The position numbers and the translations under genes were made by a program. The notes under the pieces are model-generated. The model was not told the origin of the DNA and did no database searches. It saw only the letters and a list, made by a program, of their open reading frames with translations. From Pseudomonadota bacterium (lineage in GTDB: Bacteria; Pseudomonadota; Gammaproteobacteria; Burkholderiales; Burkholderiaceae_B): DNA of 54,035 bases. Where the stretch lies: the NCBI GenBank assembly GCA_023387815.1, contig JAEWHK010000061.1, forward strand, positions 1 through 54,035, given 5' to 3'. Position 1 is the stretch's first letter, and each line of letters starts with the position of its first letter. Below are positions 23,767 through 32,975 of this stretch, piece after piece.

Positions 23767-23988
23767 ATGGACATCAGCTATTCAAGATTCAACGAATCCC
23801 CAGTCATCATCAGTGCAGATGAAGATCTGGAAGATGCGGAACCCATTTCACTGAAGAAGCAGCTTGTATTTGAGCTGGGTCTGTCGGTGGCGGATACAGA
23901 CGGCGATGGTCTGACGCTAGAAGAAAATCTTGACCTGGTACTGCGGGAGGCTGGCATCGACCCCTCGACAGTCAGGCTGGCAAACTGA
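23767..23988 (+). CDS. Hypothetical small acidic protein
   Basis: 73 residues preceded by AGGAGG. Acidic, with DTDGDGLTLEENLDLVL in the second half resembling an EF-hand-like acidic loop, though one loop is not proof of calcium binding. It is not recognised. Convergent with the lipoprotein gene, whose stop lies five bases beyond. Confidence 0.65.
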   Translation: MDISYSRFNESPVIISADEDLEDAEPISLKKQLVFELGLSVADTDGDGLTLEENLDLVLREAGIDPSTVRLAN

Positions 23989-23993
23989 CGAAG

Positions 23994-24440
23994 TTATTTT
24001 GACGTCTTCGCGGCTACTTGCTTTGGCGCCACTTTGGCGACTGTCTTCAGGGCCAGCTTGGGGGCTGGCTTGGCCGCGCCTTTGCCTGCTTTTTTGGATG
24101 TGTTTTTTGCGACTGTCTTAGATGGATTTTTCGCAGCGCTTTCTTTCGTTTCTTTGGCTTGCGGCTGCGTATCGGTTTTGACGACGGGCTGCGTTACGCT
24201 GCTCACGAGGCGGATTTTCTGATCCTGATTCAGCCGTTTGGCTTCCTGCTCTGCATACCCGCGTTCATCTTTGTCATACGATCCTTCATACACACAGCTT
24301 TTACTCAATACAGCACATTCGTTGACGGAAAGGACGGGGGCTGGTGGTTTCTCGACCGTCTTGACGTTGCTTGCGCACCCGCAAAGAAAGGCGATCAGCG
24401 TAGATGCAGTCAGATTTCGGCTAAGGTTTTGCATGAGCAT
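23994..24440 (-). CDS. Putative lipoprotein with Lys/Ala/Pro-rich tail
   Basis: 148 residues from the ATG at 24440 with GGAG upstream. The lipobox AFLCGC gives lipidation at the cysteine. A small globular part with two Cys (NECAVLSKSCVYEGSYDKDERGYAEQEAKRL) follows, then a cationic tail of AKxxxKTVAK/KPAPK-type repeats similar in style to histone H1 and to the RpoD N-terminus in this window. The tail could contact peptidoglycan or other polyanions. Family not recognised. Confidence 0.75.
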   Translation of the reverse strand: MLMQNLSRNLTASTLIAFLCGCASNVKTVEKPPAPVLSVNECAVLSKSCVYEGSYDKDERGYAEQEAKRLNQDQKIRLVSSVTQPVVKTDTQPQAKETKESAAKNPSKTVAKNTSKKAGKGAAKPAPKLALKTVAKVAPKQVAAKTSK

Positions 24441-24692
24441 ATATGGTTGCTCCAGGATTAACAATCGAAATACTATAGCATGTGCAATTTTTCGTTATTG
24501 CCCTGGATACCGTCCGTAACCGGCAGTCGTAATATTGGAAATTTCAATAGGTTTCGGATAAGGGCGTCGACGTCAAACTTCGTCAAAATTCAGCCACCTT
24601 TACCTTAATCTATGTTAAAGATATGGCATGAGGCATTTTTACAGTGAATGCGGAAGAACAGCCTCTGGTTTTTCCGCGGAAAAGGTGAAATT

Positions 24693-24947
24693 ATGACCAG
24701 TGCAAATACAATCAAAGGTAAGGCCGAAGAGCTCGTTGGTAAAGGACAAGCTGCCCTGGGAGACGTTTTTGACGATCCGGAAATGGAAGCGGAAGGCAGG
24801 GTACGTCAGGCCAGCGGTCATGCGTCCTACACCGTGAATTCATTTGTCGATTGTCTGGCTGACGGCACACGCAGCAATCCCCTTGGTGCCTTGCTGGCGG
24901 CTGCGGCAATAGGGCTGGTACTTGGCCGTCATCTCTATAAAAAGTAA
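24693..24947 (+). CDS. CsbD-like protein with C-terminal membrane anchor
   Basis: 84 residues from the ATG at 24693, preceded by AAAGGTGAAATT; 15 upstream codons in frame look non-coding. N-terminal TIKGKAEELVGKGQAALGDVFDDPEMEAEGRVRQASG is the CsbD pattern; C-terminal NPLGALLAAAAIGLVLGRHLYKK is a single transmembrane helix as in YqjD/ElaB-type proteins. Probably an inner-membrane stress protein. Confidence 0.82.
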   Translation: MTSANTIKGKAEELVGKGQAALGDVFDDPEMEAEGRVRQASGHASYTVNSFVDCLADGTRSNPLGALLAAAAIGLVLGRHLYKK

Positions 24948-24979
24948 GATAGCCAGGAGGCATCGAGCCCACTCTCTGG

Positions 24980-25050
24980 AAGGCGACTGTGTTAGCTGAC
25001 CTCCCTACGTCAGAGGTTGAATGACTACACTTCGTTAGATGGGTCGCCTT
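24980..25050 (+). ncRNA. Candidate structured small RNA
   Basis: AAGGCGAC (24980-24987) pairs with GTCGCCTT (25043-25050) and encloses a CTGAC/GTCAG hairpin (24996-25013). Eleven bases downstream is a strong terminator. No open frame fits. It may be a separate sRNA or the 3' untranslated part of the CsbD-like gene. Confidence 0.35.
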
Positions 25051-25060
25051 AGCTGGATTC

Positions 25061-25100
25061 AAGGACTGATTTCTGTATTGAGCAGAACTCAGTCCTTTTC
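25061..25100 (+). terminator. Rho-independent terminator
   Basis: AAGGACTGA (25061-25069) pairs with TCAGTCCTT (25089-25097), with an inner TCTG/CAGA pair and a following T-run. It ends the transcript of the CsbD-like gene and the candidate RNA. Confidence 0.8.
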
Positions 25101-25251
25101 ATATTCGTCTAATACTTTTGGGCCGAAATTTAATGTCCGTGGCCGGTGACCGGAATACCTCAGATGCAATTCTGTTCAGTCTGTGTTCAGTCGCTGCCTT
25201 GCAGGTCTGATAAAATGGGGGTTCTTCAATCTCCAGATATCAGGATCACAA

Positions 25252-25680
25252 ATGAAAATCAGTGCCCGCAATCAATTCCCCGGCAAAGTGAAATCCATCC
25301 GCGCTGGCGCCGTCAATGATGAAATTGCGATTGAAATAGCAGCCGGTCAGCAGATCATTGCCATTATTACAGAAAGCAGTACAAAAAATCTGGGGCTGAC
25401 CGAAGGTAGCGATGTTGTCGCGCTCATCAAGGCATCTTCCATCGTTCTGGCCACGGACGTAGACGGACTGGTTTTTTCTGCGCGCAACCAGCTTTCGGGT
25501 AAAGTGATTTCTGCAACCAAGGGTGCTGTGAATGCTGAAGTTGTCCTTGACGCCGGCAACAATGTTCAGATCAGCGCTGTGGTAACCAACGCCAGCTTCG
25601 ACTCTCTGGGGCTTGCAGAGGGGGTGCAGGCGGTGGCAATATTCAAGGCATCCAGCGTAATTGTTGCTGCCAAAAAATAA
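25252..25680 (+). CDS. Tandem molybdopterin/molybdate-binding protein (di-Mop)
   Basis: 142 residues from the ATG at 25252 (AGGA upstream). Two TOBE/Mop repeats, about residues 3-67 and 75-139, each starting with SARNQFPGKVKS or SARNQLSGKVIS and ending LIKASSIVLA or IFKASSVIVA. Such proteins bind molybdate in oligomers and buffer it in the cytoplasm. No other molybdate gene is adjacent. A strong terminator follows. Confidence 0.93.
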   Translation: MKISARNQFPGKVKSIRAGAVNDEIAIEIAAGQQIIAIITESSTKNLGLTEGSDVVALIKASSIVLATDVDGLVFSARNQLSGKVISATKGAVNAEVVLDAGNNVQISAVVTNASFDSLGLAEGVQAVAIFKASSVIVAAKK

Positions 25681-25744
25681 AATGAATGTCAGCGCGCCAG
25701 TCATGCGCTGAATGCGCGCTCTGCGGCAGAAAAATAAAGCAAAA

Positions 25745-25782
25745 AAATCGGTCAGGACATCTCTCCTGACCGATTTTTTTTT
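25745..25782 (+). terminator. Terminator after the Mop gene
   Basis: 13-bp perfect stem AAATCGGTCAGGA/TCCTGACCGATTT with a six-base loop and a long T-run on the plus strand; the A-run on the other side would also let it work leftwards for the small lipoprotein gene at 25809. Confidence 0.92.
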
Positions 25783-25808
25783 AGCGCCTGATCTTTATTC
25801 TGCGCTGT

Positions 25809-25967
25809 TTACCAGTGAGAACGTCCGCGATCATGACGATCGTGGTTGTGACGGTCATGGTAGCCATCACGATCATGCCAGCGACCACCACGGCCATGGT
25901 CGTGAACAATGCATCCTGATAGTAGAATAGCGGAAAGAACAATCGCGACTGTGTTAATCAGCTTCAT
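25809..25967 (-). CDS. Small His/Arg/Asp-rich lipoprotein
   Basis: 52 residues. Signal peptide with lipobox LLSGC, then a mature part of about 34 residues composed mainly of His, Asp, Arg and Gly (HDHGRGGRWHDRDGYHDRHN...). Nine histidines suggest metal or cofactor binding, which is inference. GGGA lies before the ATG. Tail-to-tail with the Mop gene across a shared terminator. Confidence 0.75.
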   Translation of the reverse strand: MKLINTVAIVLSAILLSGCIVHDHGRGGRWHDRDGYHDRHNHDRHDRGRSHW

Positions 25968-26146
25968 TTTATATTCCCCATCTGGGTTGTAGACAATGCC
26001 TATGTTAAGTCAGATAATCCGGAATAAATTTGCAGATTCGTTAACGGGGTTTCAGCCTGTTACCTGTGTGGTCGATTAGCTATCTCTGGCTATATCCACT
26101 CCTGTCAGCAGGAGATAGAACTGGCAAAACGTTAGTGTTGATGCTC

Positions 26147-26476
26147 TTATTGATTGGTTCTATAGGCACCATTATGCTGGCTGTTCTGCCAGTCGCGTAC
26201 GCGATTGGGCTGGTCGCTGCTGTTCCATTTGCCATCGTGACGTGCGGGTTCGCCCGTCATAGGCCCACCATCGGTACGCTGTCCCATACCGTCATTACGG
26301 TAGCCTGGTCCATTGTGGTTGTTTGACGTGCCGCCCATGCGGTCATATCCTGAGCCGTCCTGATGATACCCGGCTCTGTCGGAACGATTGGAATATCTGT
26401 CATCTGATCCATGTGACGCGCAACCAGCGATGGCTGCAAGAGAAACAATAGTTGCACCTGTTGTTAAGGCTTTCAT
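26147..26476 (-). CDS. Putative lipoprotein, Gly/Asn/Asp/Tyr-rich
   Basis: 109 residues from the ATG at 26476 with AAAGGAAAG upstream. Lipobox IAGC, then a low-complexity hydrophilic region (DRYSNRSDRAGYHQDGSGYDRMGG...) with no recognisable fold. Probably a small envelope protein. It reads in the same direction as the His-rich lipoprotein. Confidence 0.7.
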   Translation of the reverse strand: MKALTTGATIVSLAAIAGCASHGSDDRYSNRSDRAGYHQDGSGYDRMGGTSNNHNGPGYRNDGMGQRTDGGPMTGEPARHDGKWNSSDQPNRVRDWQNSQHNGAYRTNQ

Positions 26477-26695
26477 TGACTTTCCTTTTTGTGGTCCATG
26501 AGTTTTCAGTAAAACACAGCGAATCTTCATTGGCAATCCACCTGCGTATCGGAATGTTACCCAGGCTATATGACGCCATTTCCGCAGGAAATTGCAGGAT
26601 TCTTTACATCGCGGATGGCATCGCGATTTCCGTTTTGCAATACAATCGCACAGTTATTACACCCACGATAATGTGGACAGGATGAAGTTTTTCAT

Positions 26696-27787
26696 ATGAA
26701 CGCAAGCCGTCATTATCAAGCCGTTGTCGAACTTCCACGAACCCCGCTGGATATCATTGGAGACGTCCACGGAGAGGCAGATGCCCTGAATGCACTGTTG
26801 GCACATCTGGGATATGGACCGTTGGGTGAACATCCGGAAGGAAGAAAACCTGTCTTTGTTGGCGATCTTTGCGACCGGGGACCGGATAGTCCTGCGGTTA
26901 TCGCACGCGTCAGATCCATGGTTGAAGCGGGCAATGCGATTTGTGTCATGGGAAATCATGAACTCAATCTTCTTCGCGGCCAGCGCAAAGACGGCAACAA
27001 CTGGTTCTGGAATGAAGAGTCGGCGGGTGACGATAAGTTCGGAAACGTGCACTGTATCAGCAAAGATGAGCAGGGGCCCATTCTGGCGTTTTTCGCAGGT
27101 TTGCCATTAATGGCATGCAGTCCGGAGCTGCGTGTCGTGCATGCCGCCTGGGTGGATGCGTCTGTCCAGGACCTGCGCTCGGTCTCGATTGACAATCTGA
27201 TCGGATTCTTCAACGCCAGGGAAGCACAGACGAGCGCAATCATGAGGGCCCATCCTGAATTCACCGACTATTTGGCGGAACAGGAAACCTGGCGGGATCG
27301 AATTTCGGATATCGACTGCAGGGTGCCTTTTCTGAAAAGGACGGCGGCCATGCGCGAACTCAGACAAATGGCCAACCCGGTACGTGTTCTGACATCTGGG
27401 GTCGAGGCCAGCGATACAGAGTCATTTTTCAGCGGAGGAGAATGGCGTTTCGTGCAACGGGTGCGCTGGTGGGACAACTATAACGACACGATTCCCGTGT
27501 TGATCGGTCATTACTGGCGCAATCCGCAACAGGATAAGGCATCGGAAATCTCGCGGGGCCGAGAGCTTTTCGCCGGCATTGCCCCGTTTGCCTGGCATGG
27601 AAAAAAGGGTAACGTATTCTGCCTGGACTATTGCGTAGGCGCCCGGTTTCTTGAACGAAGTGGGCAGCTTTCGAAGGGTCAGACGCGATTGGCCGCCATG
27701 CGCTGGCCGGAACGCACCCTGATCTTTGATGATGGTTCGCATTCGGCAACATCGGGATTTCAGCAGTCTGACTCGCCCGACGGCTGA
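26696..27787 (+). CDS. Calcineurin-like metallophosphoesterase
   Basis: 363 residues. Metal-binding motifs of the PPP/ApaH/PrpE type: GDVHG (22-26), GDLCDRGPDS (56-65), GNHEL (86-90), later VVHAAW and IGHYW. The family includes diadenosine tetraphosphatases and Ser/Thr phosphatases; which applies here cannot be read. The C-terminal third (VRWWDNYND, KGNVFCLDYCVGARF) resembles uncharacterised bacterial members. Stands alone, upstream of the TRAP operon. Confidence 0.9.
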   Translation: MNASRHYQAVVELPRTPLDIIGDVHGEADALNALLAHLGYGPLGEHPEGRKPVFVGDLCDRGPDSPAVIARVRSMVEAGNAICVMGNHELNLLRGQRKDGNNWFWNEESAGDDKFGNVHCISKDEQGPILAFFAGLPLMACSPELRVVHAAWVDASVQDLRSVSIDNLIGFFNAREAQTSAIMRAHPEFTDYLAEQETWRDRISDIDCRVPFLKRTAAMRELRQMANPVRVLTSGVEASDTESFFSGGEWRFVQRVRWWDNYNDTIPVLIGHYWRNPQQDKASEISRGRELFAGIAPFAWHGKKGNVFCLDYCVGARFLERSGQLSKGQTRLAAMRWPERTLIFDDGSHSATSGFQQSDSPDG

Positions 27788-27878
27788 GTGATCATCTCCC
27801 GGAGACGGATACCTACAATTCGGGCATACCCCTGTTGAAAATTCGTGCAAAAAAATGCAATATTCTGAATTATACGAA

Positions 27879-27888
27879 TGTGATCACA
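27879..27888. promoter_or_regulatory. Palindromic site upstream of the TRAP operon
   Basis: TGTGATCACA, a perfect 10-bp palindrome 123 bases before the dctP start. It is the type of site bound by GntR/FadR-like or CRP-like regulators, so it is a candidate operator for the catabolic operon. Confidence 0.4.
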
Positions 27889-28010
27889 CAACAGACAAGA
27901 TGGAATCATCGGCAGACGGGGCCGACGCAAAGAACCACAGGGAATCACAATGTATAAAAAAGGGATCAACGCGTCCATTTCAGTTTAAATTATCCCAGGA
28001 GGAGGGAACA

Positions 28011-29042
28011 ATGGCTGCAGTTAAACGTAGGAGCTTTCTGAAAACGGTATCGACTGTCTCGGCAGCATCAGCATTCGGTCTTGGCTATTCAGATGTGATT
28101 TTTGCCCGTCGCGCCGATTTCAGGTTGAAATTTGCCAATAACCTTCCCGTATCCCATCCACTGAACATCCGGGCCAAGGAAATGGTCGAGGCGATCAAAA
28201 AGGAAACGGATGGGGCCGTCGATATCCGCGTCTACCCGAGCAGCCAGCTCGGGAACGATACCGACACGCTCTCACAGATCCGGGCCGGCGCCGTCGACTT
28301 TTTTACCTTGTCTCCCATTATTATGGGTACGCTGATTTCCAAAACACAGATTTCAGGCATCGGATTTGGGTTCAAGGATTACGATCAGGTCTGGAAGGCC
28401 ATGGACGGGGAACTCGGCGCTGCGGTGCGGCAGGAAATCGAGAAGAGTTCCAATCTGACTGCGTTTGACAAAATCTGGGATAACGGATTCAGGATCATCA
28501 CAACCAGTTCCAAGCCGATCAAGACACCGGATGATCTGAACAGTGTGAAATTGCGTGTTCCACCCAGCCCCTTATGGACTTCCATGTTCAAAGGTCTGGG
28601 CGCTTCTCCGACAACCATCAACTTTGCTGAAACCTATTCAGCGCTGCAGACGCACATTGCCGACGGCCAGGAAAATCCGATTACTCTGGTTGAGACAGCC
28701 AAACTGTATGAGGTTCAGAAATATGCCTCGCTGACCAATCATATGTGGGATGGTTTCTGGTTCCTGGCCAACCGGGACAAACTGGCCTCCATTCCCAAGG
28801 ACATGCAGGAAATCATCCGCAAGCATGTGATGGACGCCAGTCTGAAAGAGCGCGACGATCTGGCAAAACTCAGTCTGACAGTCAAACAGACCCTGGAAGG
28901 CAAAGGCATGGCGTTCAATGACGTCGATACCAATGCGTTTCGTGGCAAGCTCAAGGACGCAGGTTTTTACGATGAATGGAAAAAAACCTTTGGCGATGAG
29001 CTATGGACAACCCTGGAGAAATTCACAGGAGCGCTCTCTTGA
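28011..29042 (+). CDS. dctP: TRAP transporter substrate-binding protein (DctP family)
   Basis: Periplasmic receptor of a tripartite carboxylate transporter. 343 residues from the ATG at 28011 (AGGAGG upstream). The signal KRRSFLKT is twin-arginine type. Family features include LKFANNLPVSHPLNIRAKEMVEAIKKETDG, YPSSQLGNDTDTLSQIRAGAVDF, and KLRVPPSPLWTSMFKGLGASPTTINFAETYSALQTHIADGQENP, in which the conserved Arg contacts the substrate carboxylate. First gene of the seven-gene operon; overlaps the permease by TTGA. Confidence 0.95.
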   Translation: MAAVKRRSFLKTVSTVSAASAFGLGYSDVIFARRADFRLKFANNLPVSHPLNIRAKEMVEAIKKETDGAVDIRVYPSSQLGNDTDTLSQIRAGAVDFFTLSPIIMGTLISKTQISGIGFGFKDYDQVWKAMDGELGAAVRQEIEKSSNLTAFDKIWDNGFRIITTSSKPIKTPDDLNSVKLRVPPSPLWTSMFKGLGASPTTINFAETYSALQTHIADGQENPITLVETAKLYEVQKYASLTNHMWDGFWFLANRDKLASIPKDMQEIIRKHVMDASLKERDDLAKLSLTVKQTLEGKGMAFNDVDTNAFRGKLKDAGFYDEWKKTFGDELWTTLEKFTGALS

Positions 29043-30922
29043 ATGTCAGTCTCGCCAGCCAGCCGGCTGGCGTTCCTACACACTCCTTTACCAGGATCGT
29101 AGTTTCCGTAAAGACAGTAGTCATGCACGTGGTGGCGATGCTGGCCGTGGCAATGCTGGTTTTCGAATCGGCATTGCTGTTTACCGGCGTCGTCTTCCGC
29201 TATTTTCTGCACCGACCCATTATCTGGTCAGATGAACTGGCGCAGTCTGTGTTCATCTGGCTGTGCATGTTTGGCGCTGCCATCGCCCTGGATCGACATG
29301 AGCATATGCGCCTGACTGCCGTGGTCGCGCGATTTTCCCGACGCGCCCAGAGCTGGTTTGAAACCCTCGGGCTGGTCATTATTCTGGTGTTTGCCGCTTA
29401 TCTGATCGGACCCGGCTTTCATCATGCCGGCGGCCAGATGGTGGTGACGTCTCCCGCTCTGAATATTCCCGATGGCTACCGTGCCCTGGCCATTCCGGTA
29501 GGCATGTGTCTTTTTGCATTCATTGCCGTGACACATCTGATTGTGTATTCGCGCTGGCTGGATGCACTGACTGGTGCGCTGGTCGTTGCGGCAGTCGGTT
29601 ACGGGCTCTGGTATTTTGCCGATGATCTTTATGATATGGGCAATCTGAACCTGCTGGTGTTTTTTGTTATTGTCCTGGGCGCCTGCGTGATGAGCGGCGT
29701 GCCGATCGCATTTTCATTTGGCATTGCCACACTCACCTATGTCGTCAATATTGCAGAGGTGCCACCGTCCATCGTGGTGACGCGTATTGATGAAGGTGCG
29801 TCGCATCTTGTTCTGCTGGCCGTTCCGCTCTTTGTTGTGCTTGGCGTGCTGCTGCAGATCAGCGGAATGGCGCGCAAACTCATTGATTTCATGTCTGCGA
29901 TTCTGGGCCATATTCGCGGCGGACTCAATTATGTGCTGCTGGGCGCCATGTTTCTGGTTTCGGGCATTTCGGGTTCCAAAGTGGCCGATATGGCCGCGGT
30001 GGCGCCTGCACTGTTTCCTGAGATGAAACGCAAAGGCGCAGACGAAAATGATCTGGCAGCGCTGTTGTCAGCAACGGGTGCCATGACCGAGACCATACCG
30101 CCCAGTCTCGTACTGATTACCATCGGTGCAGTATGTGGCGTTTCCATTAGCGCGCTGTTTATCGGGGGGCTGGTTCCTGCTCTTGTATGCACCCTGGCCA
30201 TTGCCTTTGTCTGTTATCTGAAGTCGCGTAAATCCGCGCAGGGCACGCTCAAACGCGCGAGCGCGGCGGAAATCGGACGAACCTTTCTGTGGGCACTGCC
30301 CGTGCTGATTCTGCCGGTCATTATCCGGGTATGCGTGGTTGAGGGCGTGGCAACGGCCACCGAGGTCGCCTCGATTGGCATCGTCTATGTGATTCTCTAC
30401 GCCATTCTGGTACAGCTGTTCACTGGCGGAGTCGAAAAATCCCGCATCTATCCCATGCTGATTGAATCGACTGCCTTGTCCGGTGCCATCCTGCTCATTA
30501 TTGGCGTGGCAACGGCAATGGCCTGGGCGCTGACGCAATCAGGATTTTCCACAACACTGGTCGATTTCATGACGCATATCCCGGGCGGGGTATTTGGCTT
30601 CATGACAGTGAGCATTGTGCTCTTTGTGCTGCTTGGCAGCGTGCTCGAAGGCATTCCGGCCATTGTTCTGTTCGGTCCCCTGATATTTCCAGCTGCGCAT
30701 GCGCTACACATTCATGAAGTGCACTATGCAATTGTGATTATTCTGGCAATGGGTATCGGCCTGTTTGCGCCACCACTGGGTGTGGGTTTCTATTCCGCCA
30801 GTGCCATCAGTAAAGTCAATCCCGATAGTGTCATTCCCAGAATGTGGCTGTATCTGGCTGTGCTTCTGGTTATGACTTTTGTCATTGCGTTTATCCCCTG
30901 GTTCTCTATTGGTTTTCTCTGA
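29039..30922 (+). CDS. dctM: Fused TRAP transporter permease (DctQ-DctM)
   Basis: 627 residues from a TTG that overlaps the dctP stop and follows AGGAG; an ATG at 29003 inside dctP lacks a ribosome-binding site. Residues 1 to about 190 form the four-helix DctQ part (FRYFLHRPIIWSDELAQSVFIWLCMFGAAIALDRHEHM). The rest is the DctM part with about twelve helices (VMSGVPIAFSFGIATL, VSGISGSKVADMAAVAPALFPEMKRKG, SATGAMTETIPPSL, FAPPLGVGF). Na+-driven uptake of a carboxylate. Fusions of Q and M are known. Confidence 0.95.
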   Translation: MNVSLASQPAGVPTHSFTRIVVSVKTVVMHVVAMLAVAMLVFESALLFTGVVFRYFLHRPIIWSDELAQSVFIWLCMFGAAIALDRHEHMRLTAVVARFSRRAQSWFETLGLVIILVFAAYLIGPGFHHAGGQMVVTSPALNIPDGYRALAIPVGMCLFAFIAVTHLIVYSRWLDALTGALVVAAVGYGLWYFADDLYDMGNLNLLVFFVIVLGACVMSGVPIAFSFGIATLTYVVNIAEVPPSIVVTRIDEGASHLVLLAVPLFVVLGVLLQISGMARKLIDFMSAILGHIRGGLNYVLLGAMFLVSGISGSKVADMAAVAPALFPEMKRKGADENDLAALLSATGAMTETIPPSLVLITIGAVCGVSISALFIGGLVPALVCTLAIAFVCYLKSRKSAQGTLKRASAAEIGRTFLWALPVLILPVIIRVCVVEGVATATEVASIGIVYVILYAILVQLFTGGVEKSRIYPMLIESTALSGAILLIIGVATAMAWALTQSGFSTTLVDFMTHIPGGVFGFMTVSIVLFVLLGSVLEGIPAIVLFGPLIFPAAHALHIHEVHYAIVIILAMGIGLFAPPLGVGFYSASAISKVNPDSVIPRMWLYLAVLLVMTFVIAFIPWFSIGFL

Positions 30923-30962
30923 TTTTCAGAAACAGCCATTTCTTTGAAAGGCGGAAAGAGGT

Positions 30963-31736
30963 ATGTGCGCGACAGCAGCAAACGATTCCCGTGTCGTTGT
31001 GGTCACGGGTGGGGGCAGTGGTATCGGCCGTGCGATTGTGGAATCATTTGCAGAGGCCGGATATACAGCCCTCATCGCCGATGTCAATGAGGCGGATTCC
31101 CGTGAAGTCGAGGCTGCACTGAACTCCCGCTCGCTGAATGCCCGATTTTTTCCCGTTGACGTGTCCGATGCGGACAGCATTGCATGTTTCTTTGAGGCGG
31201 TTCAGGCCGATTATGGCAGATGTGATGTTCTGGTGAATAACGCCGGTATTGCGAAGACCGTTGCCTATCTGGATTATCCGGCTGATCACTGGGAGAAGGT
31301 CATGCGAATCAATGTAACCGGGCCTTTTCTCATGTCGCAACATGCCGGCAGACTGATGCAGAAGCAACAGTCAGGTCGCATTATCAATATTGCATCTGTG
31401 AGTGGAGAACGCGCAAGCTGGGGACGCGCGGCTTATGGGACGTCCAAGGCGGCAGTCTTTGGTCTGACTCGCCAGATGGCGCTGGAGCTCGCTGAATTTG
31501 GCATCACGGCTAATGGGATAGCACCAGGGCCGGTAGACACGGCGATGACACTTGCCTTGCACACCCAGGCGACAAGAGATGCTTTTACTGCAGCAGTGCC
31601 CATGAAACGCTACGGGACGCCGCAGGAAATTGCCGATGTGGCGTTATTTCTGGCGTCTGACGCGGCTTCCTACATTAATGGGCACGTGATTCCGGTAGAC
31701 GGTGGGTTTCTGGCCAGTGGCATCACCGGACACTGA
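30963..31736 (+). CDS. SDR family NAD(P)-dependent oxidoreductase
   Basis: 257 residues, classical short-chain dehydrogenase: TGGGSGIG (15-22), NNAG (92-95), catalytic Ser145, Tyr158 and Lys162 (YGTSK), then the PGPVDTAM segment and a DGGFLASG C-terminus. An Asp (ADVNEAD) after beta-2 favours NAD(H). In the TRAP operon it probably oxidises a hydroxyacyl intermediate or reduces a keto group; the substrate is unknown. Confidence 0.93.
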   Translation: MCATAANDSRVVVVTGGGSGIGRAIVESFAEAGYTALIADVNEADSREVEAALNSRSLNARFFPVDVSDADSIACFFEAVQADYGRCDVLVNNAGIAKTVAYLDYPADHWEKVMRINVTGPFLMSQHAGRLMQKQQSGRIINIASVSGERASWGRAAYGTSKAAVFGLTRQMALELAEFGITANGIAPGPVDTAMTLALHTQATRDAFTAAVPMKRYGTPQEIADVALFLASDAASYINGHVIPVDGGFLASGITGH

Positions 31737-31790
31737 AATGCTATTGTCGTCCAGCCAGACTCATTCATTCAAATCAGGAGGAAAGAAAAC

Positions 31791-32957
31791 ATGCGTGCAT
31801 CAATTGCAGGGTGGGGTCATTCAAAATTCGGAAAACAGGATGCGATCGAACCGGAACAGATGATCGCCGAGGTGGCGACAACAGCACTTGCGCATGCCGG
31901 TCTGGGTCCCGAAGACATTGACTCGCTGCATGTAGGTCATTACAACGGCGGCTTTCTTTATCAGGATTTTCCTTCGTCTCTGCTGTTCAATGCAATACCA
32001 CAATTGCGATTTGTGCCTTCAGTCAGGGTAGAGAACGCCTGCGCTACGGGATCTGCCGCAATTCACTCCGCACTGAATGCCGTAGCCAGCGGACGCAGTC
32101 GCTACGCGCTGGTGCTGGGGTTTGAGAAAATGTCAGAACTATCAACACCCGCTATCGGCGAGGTACTGCTTAAATGCTCTTATGCCAAAGAGGAAGCGGA
32201 TATTGCCGGCGGATTTGCAGGCCTGTTCGGCAACGTGATTGCCAAAACATACTTCGACAGGTACGGAGATCAGTCAGATGTTCTGGCTCTGATCGCCGCC
32301 AAGAATCATCACAACGGCCTGTCCAATCCGTATGCGCATATGCAAAAGGATTTCGGTTTTGAGTTCTGCCGAAACGCATCTGAAAAAAATCCCTTTGTTG
32401 CCGGGCCGCTGAAGCGCACTGACTGCTCTCTGGTGTCTGATGGTGCCGCCGCGATGATTATTTGTCGTGCAGAAGACGTGCAGAAGGCTGAAAACCATGT
32501 GCGTTTTCTGGCGACCTCACAGGTCAATGATTTTCTGCCACTGAGCCGTCGTGACCCGATAAGCTTTGAAGGAGCCTCGCTCGCCTGGCAAAAGGCGCTG
32601 GCCGACAGCAGTCTGAGGCTTGATGATTTATCGCTGGTGGAAACGCATGATTGTTTCACCATTGCCGAACTGATCGAGTATGAGGCGATGGGGCTGGCGC
32701 AACCCGGCGAGGGCGCCACTATCATCAAGGAAGGAATGACGACCAAAGAAGGGCGTTTGCCGGTCAATCCCTCGGGTGGTCTCAAATCAAAAGGGCATCC
32801 TATAGGTGCAACAGGCGTGTCCATGCATGTGATGGCGGCCATGCAACTGAGCGGACAGGCCCGGGATATGCAGTTGGCAAAAGCGGATCGCGCTGGTGTA
32901 TTCAATATGGGCGGATCGGCCGTGGCCAATTATGTGAGTATTCTGGAGCGTGCGTAA
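31791..32957 (+). CDS. Thiolase-family acyl-CoA acetyltransferase (SCP-X type)
   Basis: 388 residues. The nucleophile is probably Cys84 (VRVENACATGSAAIH). HDCF and SKGHPIGATG near the C-terminus match the thiolase catalytic His/Cys regions. The MRASIAGWGHSKFGK start and the lack of the usual second Cys motif place it with the SCP-X-like group rather than standard acetoacetyl-CoA thiolases. Likely does the last cleavage step on a CoA ester formed by the ligase downstream. AGGAGG precedes the start. Confidence 0.9.
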   Translation: MRASIAGWGHSKFGKQDAIEPEQMIAEVATTALAHAGLGPEDIDSLHVGHYNGGFLYQDFPSSLLFNAIPQLRFVPSVRVENACATGSAAIHSALNAVASGRSRYALVLGFEKMSELSTPAIGEVLLKCSYAKEEADIAGGFAGLFGNVIAKTYFDRYGDQSDVLALIAAKNHHNGLSNPYAHMQKDFGFEFCRNASEKNPFVAGPLKRTDCSLVSDGAAAMIICRAEDVQKAENHVRFLATSQVNDFLPLSRRDPISFEGASLAWQKALADSSLRLDDLSLVETHDCFTIAELIEYEAMGLAQPGEGATIIKEGMTTKEGRLPVNPSGGLKSKGHPIGATGVSMHVMAAMQLSGQARDMQLAKADRAGVFNMGGSAVANYVSILERA

Positions 32958-32975
32958 CTAACCTGGATTATTTCT

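Noticed and set aside
26066..26326. An 86-codon rightward membrane protein
   Set aside because: Starts at GTG without a ribosome-binding site and ends inside the better-supported lipoprotein on the other strand; the hydrophobic stretch is probably fortuitous.
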